Origin: Sphingomonas sp. TDK1
GTDB lineage: Bacteria > Pseudomonadota > Alphaproteobacteria > Sphingomonadales > Sphingomonadaceae
Assembly: GCF_001650735.1 (NCBI RefSeq)
Contig: NZ_LXVY01000009.1
Span: forward strand, 106,602-170,601
Length of the DNA: 64,000 nucleotides
Direction of reading: 5' to 3'
Made by a program: the position numbers and the translations under genes. Shown piece by piece: positions 61,784-64,000 of the stretch. The notes beneath the pieces were generated by a model. It saw only the letters and a list, made by a program, of their open reading frames with translations, was not told the DNA's origin and searched no databases. Numbering within the stretch: the first letter of the stretch is position 1; the number at the start of each line of letters is the position of its first letter.

Positions 61784-62386
61784 ATGAGCCACGTCGCTCC
61801 AGCGGCTCCTTCCCGAGACCCTGCTCGCAACCGCGGCAGGGTCAAGGTCTGGGACCCGATCGTCCGCATCTTTCACTGGACCGTGGCAGGAGGTGTCATC
61901 GCCAACCTGACGTTCCTTCGGCATGAGGAGACGCCGCATATCTATGTCGGCTACGTTGTCGTCACGGCGCTGGCGATCCGGCTGATCTGGGGTGTTATCG
62001 GCCGCCGTCACGCGCGGTTCGCCAGCTTCGTGCCAGGCCCGTTCGTGTTGCTGCGCTATTTTCGCGCGATGGCTGCCCGGCGCGAGCCGCGCTACATCGG
62101 GCACAACCCGGCCGGGGGCGCAATGATCGTCGTCCTCCTTGTCCTGCTGGCGACGGTGGGGACCAGCGGATGGATGATGGGGCTCGACCAATTCTGGGGT
62201 GTGGGCTGGGTCGAGACGTTGCACGAAACCGCCGCCAATGTTCTGATCGGCGCGGTAGCCCTGCATGTCATCGGTGCGATCGTCGAGAGCGTGCGGCACC
62301 GGGAAAACCTGCCGCTGGCGATGGTCACTGGCTACAAACGTGCACCAACGGGGACCGACATCGACCATGCGCCTGCTGCTGATTGA
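61784..62386 (+). CDS. Cytochrome b (Ni-hydrogenase/b561 type), copy 2
   Basis: The 200-residue protein starts at ATG 61784 and matches copy 1: RGRVKVWDPIVRIFHWTVAGG, GHNPAGGAM, HETAANV and ESVRHREN supply the haem histidines on four helices. Its 3' end overlaps the response-regulator start by 20 bases, as in copy 1 (26 bases). It is probably an electron carrier tied to the PepSY protein. Confidence 0.88.
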   Translation: MSHVAPAAPSRDPARNRGRVKVWDPIVRIFHWTVAGGVIANLTFLRHEETPHIYVGYVVVTALAIRLIWGVIGRRHARFASFVPGPFVLLRYFRAMAARREPRYIGHNPAGGAMIVVLLVLLATVGTSGWMMGLDQFWGVGWVETLHETAANVLIGAVALHVIGAIVESVRHRENLPLAMVTGYKRAPTGTDIDHAPAAD

Positions 62387-63053
62387 AGACAACTCCCGGC
62401 TCGGCAGCCTGGTTCGGGACGGCCTGATCCCGCAGGGTTTCGCGGTCGATTGGGTCGAGACCGTCGAGGACGCCGAGCTGGCGATGACGGTGGCGACATA
62501 TGACCTGCTACTGGTCGACCTTGGCTTACCCGATGGAGACGGCTTGGACATCGTCCGCCGTTCCCGCCGGGACAAGAATGCGACGCCGATCCTTGTCCTG
62601 ACCGCGCGAGGTGGCCTCGACGACCGCGTCACCGGACTCGACGCGGGCGCCGACGACTATCTGGTGAAGCCGTTCCAGATTCCCGAGCTCGCGGCGCGGT
62701 GTCGTGCCCTGCTGCGACGACCCGGGGCGTCGCTCGGCACCCAGCTCGCCGCGGGCAACGTCGTGCTCGATTGTGCCTCACGGTCGGCCGAGGTGGGCGG
62801 CGTCGCGATCGACGCGACGCCGCGTGAAATCAACCTGCTCGAAGTTCTGCTCCGCCGCGCCGGACACGTCGTCGCCAAGCCGGCGCTCGAGAATACGCTA
62901 TATGCGATGGACGCCGAGGTAACGCCCAATGCGTTGGAAGCGGCAGTATCGCGGCTGCGCAAGCGCCTGACCGCCGCCGGCGCGGACGTGCAGGTCCGCA
63001 CCGTGCACGGCGTCGGCTATGCGCTGTTCGCGCCGAGCGTATCTGGTGAATAA
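62367..63053 (+). CDS. QseB-like response regulator, copy 2
   Basis: The 228-residue protein starts at ATG 62367. Receiver marks are EDN, LLVDLGLPDGDG and LTARGGLDDRVTGLDAGADDY; the winged helix has DATPREINLLEVLLRRAG and ends TVHGVGYALF. Its DNA-reading helix (NALEAAVSRLRKRL) is nearly the same as in copy 1 (NALEATVSRLRKRL), so both probably bind the same TCAG repeats. Confidence 0.93.
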   Translation: MRLLLIEDNSRLGSLVRDGLIPQGFAVDWVETVEDAELAMTVATYDLLLVDLGLPDGDGLDIVRRSRRDKNATPILVLTARGGLDDRVTGLDAGADDYLVKPFQIPELAARCRALLRRPGASLGTQLAAGNVVLDCASRSAEVGGVAIDATPREINLLEVLLRRAGHVVAKPALENTLYAMDAEVTPNALEAAVSRLRKRLTAAGADVQVRTVHGVGYALFAPSVSGE

Positions 63054-63054
63054 G

Positions 63055-64000
63055 ATGGACGCGGTTCGGCCAAGGCGACGCCCCCCTACGCTGTTCCGAC
63101 AGATTGCGGCGCGTCTGGCGGCGTTCACGCTGCTGTTCGCAGCACTCGACGTCGGGATCGTCGTGTTCACCTACAGTCGCCAGCCCGAATCGCTCGCGCA
63201 GGAATTGCTGACGCTTGAAGCGACGAAGGCTCAGGCAGGCGGCGTGCTGTCGCCCGACCTGCTAACCGGACCGCCGGGGGCCGAATCCTGGTCCGCGCGC
63301 TATGTCGAACCGGGATCACCCGAACTCCGGCGGGTAGGGGAAACCGGGATCGACGGCGCGTCAACCCTGGTCGACTGGACGCGGCGCGAACAGACTCCTC
63401 GCGGCTATCGGATATCGGGCGTTCGCGCGATCGATCGCGGCGAGGAGCGGCGATGGCTGGCGATGCAGTTCGAGGGCGACGGCATCCGCCCCTATGTGCC
63501 GGTGATCGTGAACGAGATCATTCAGCACGTGATGCTGCCGCTGATCCCGTTGTCGCTGTTGCTGTTGCTGTTCAACGTCTTCGCCGTCCGCCGGGTGCTC
63601 CAACCGCTTCGCCATGCCGAGCGCGAAGTGGACGCGCTGGAACCCGACAACACCCTGCTTCGCCTTTCGGAGCCGAGTGAGCCGCGAGAGGTCAACACGC
63701 TCGTCAGTGCCGTCAATCGGGCGCTCGGTCGGCTCGATGCAGCGATGGCGACTCTGCGGGAGTTCACTGCCAACGCCGCACATGAGCTGCGCACACCGTT
63801 GTCGATCATGCAGCTATCGCTCGATCGGCTCCCCGCAGGCAAGCAACGGGACGAACTGCAGGCCGATGCGCGGCACCTGACCCGTCTCGTCGAACAGATG
63901 CTCGATCTCGCCCAAGCCGACGCGCTGGCCGTCGATGGCCACGTTGCCATCGATATCGCCGACATCGGCCGGGACGTCGTGGCCGCGATGGCGCCAAAGG
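63055..64000 (+). CDS. QseC-like sensor histidine kinase, copy 2 (3' end outside window)
   Basis: The kinase starts at ATG 63055, one base after the regulator stop, and runs off the window after 315 codons. It has membrane segments near 18-42 and 155-178 around a sensor with RQPESLAQELLTLEA and LVDWTRREQTPRGYRISG, and the H-box TANAAHELRTPLSIMQLSL. The catalytic domain lies outside the window. It is the paralogue of the kinase at 55511. Confidence 0.92.
   Translation, partial: MDAVRPRRRPPTLFRQIAARLAAFTLLFAALDVGIVVFTYSRQPESLAQELLTLEATKAQAGGVLSPDLLTGPPGAESWSARYVEPGSPELRRVGETGIDGASTLVDWTRREQTPRGYRISGVRAIDRGEERRWLAMQFEGDGIRPYVPVIVNEIIQHVMLPLIPLSLLLLLFNVFAVRRVLQPLRHAEREVDALEPDNTLLRLSEPSEPREVNTLVSAVNRALGRLDAAMATLREFTANAAHELRTPLSIMQLSLDRLPAGKQRDELQADARHLTRLVEQMLDLAQADALAVDGHVAIDIADIGRDVVAAMAPK

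Noticed and set aside
1..64000. tRNA, rRNA, insertion sequence or transposase genes
   Set aside because: No cloverleaf, rRNA core sequence, transposase motif or flanking inverted repeats were recognised by eye; short or degraded elements could have been missed.

Overview
The window is high-GC DNA whose gene content points to a sphingomonad-type alphaproteobacterium (Sphingomonas, Sphingobium or a relative). The clues are a CopABCD copper island with a four-helix copper-storage protein, DUF305, DUF411 and DUF4396 proteins, FecI/FecR/TonB receptor signalling, a NodT-type efflux lipoprotein, and a DUF6118-like gene of the kind often found beside conjugation loci. The genus is inference; no rRNA or tRNA gene was seen.

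Region 1 (1-19.2 kb) is a metal-resistance island. It starts with a frameshifted DUF6118-like remnant, then a copper P-type ATPase with its CueR regulator and a MerR-class promoter, and an isolated gene with a helix-hairpin-helix-like segment and a nuclease-like end. Next come DUF4396, copper-storage protein, copC-copD with an isolated fliQ, a CnrY/CnrX/sigma trio, copA-copB-cytochrome c-PepSY, DUF305 and DUF411. Six copies of GGG(A/G)T-N14-CGTA stand before the transcription units of this block, so the local ECF sigma factor probably controls most of it. A glutaredoxin-MauE fusion opposite a MerR-type regulator and a Ni/Co-type dmeR-dmeF operon with a four-repeat membrane protein follow.

Region 2 (19.2-31 kb) carries a ClC channel coupled to a second-type lgt, PAP2 and DedA membrane proteins, and a complete CzcCBA/CusCBA-like RND efflux operon followed by its two-component system. 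Region 3 (31-42 kb) has a FecI-FecR-TonB receptor signalling set, a secreted phosphodiesterase-fold enzyme, and an operon-like envelope glycan/lipid cluster (deacetylase-like, two GT4 enzymes, a membrane protein, DUF2141, one LptF/LptG-type permease).

Region 4 (42-53.6 kb) is PepSY, two-component system, TolC, adaptor, RND pump and an isoaspartyl methyltransferase with a signal-like N-terminus, then MlaA, HU and a SpoIIAA-like protein.

Region 5 (53.7-64 kb) is the most unusual part. Two copies of a four-gene module (small PepSY protein, cytochrome b, response regulator, histidine kinase) face outward and enclose two exported rubrerythrin-like proteins, a DUF305 protein and a VIT-type Fe/Mn transporter. 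All four divergent transcription units carry the same 15-bp direct repeat TCAG-N7-TCAG, 54-58 nt before the start codon. This looks like one envelope iron/redox stress regulon read by two paralogous two-component systems; the stimulus is unknown.
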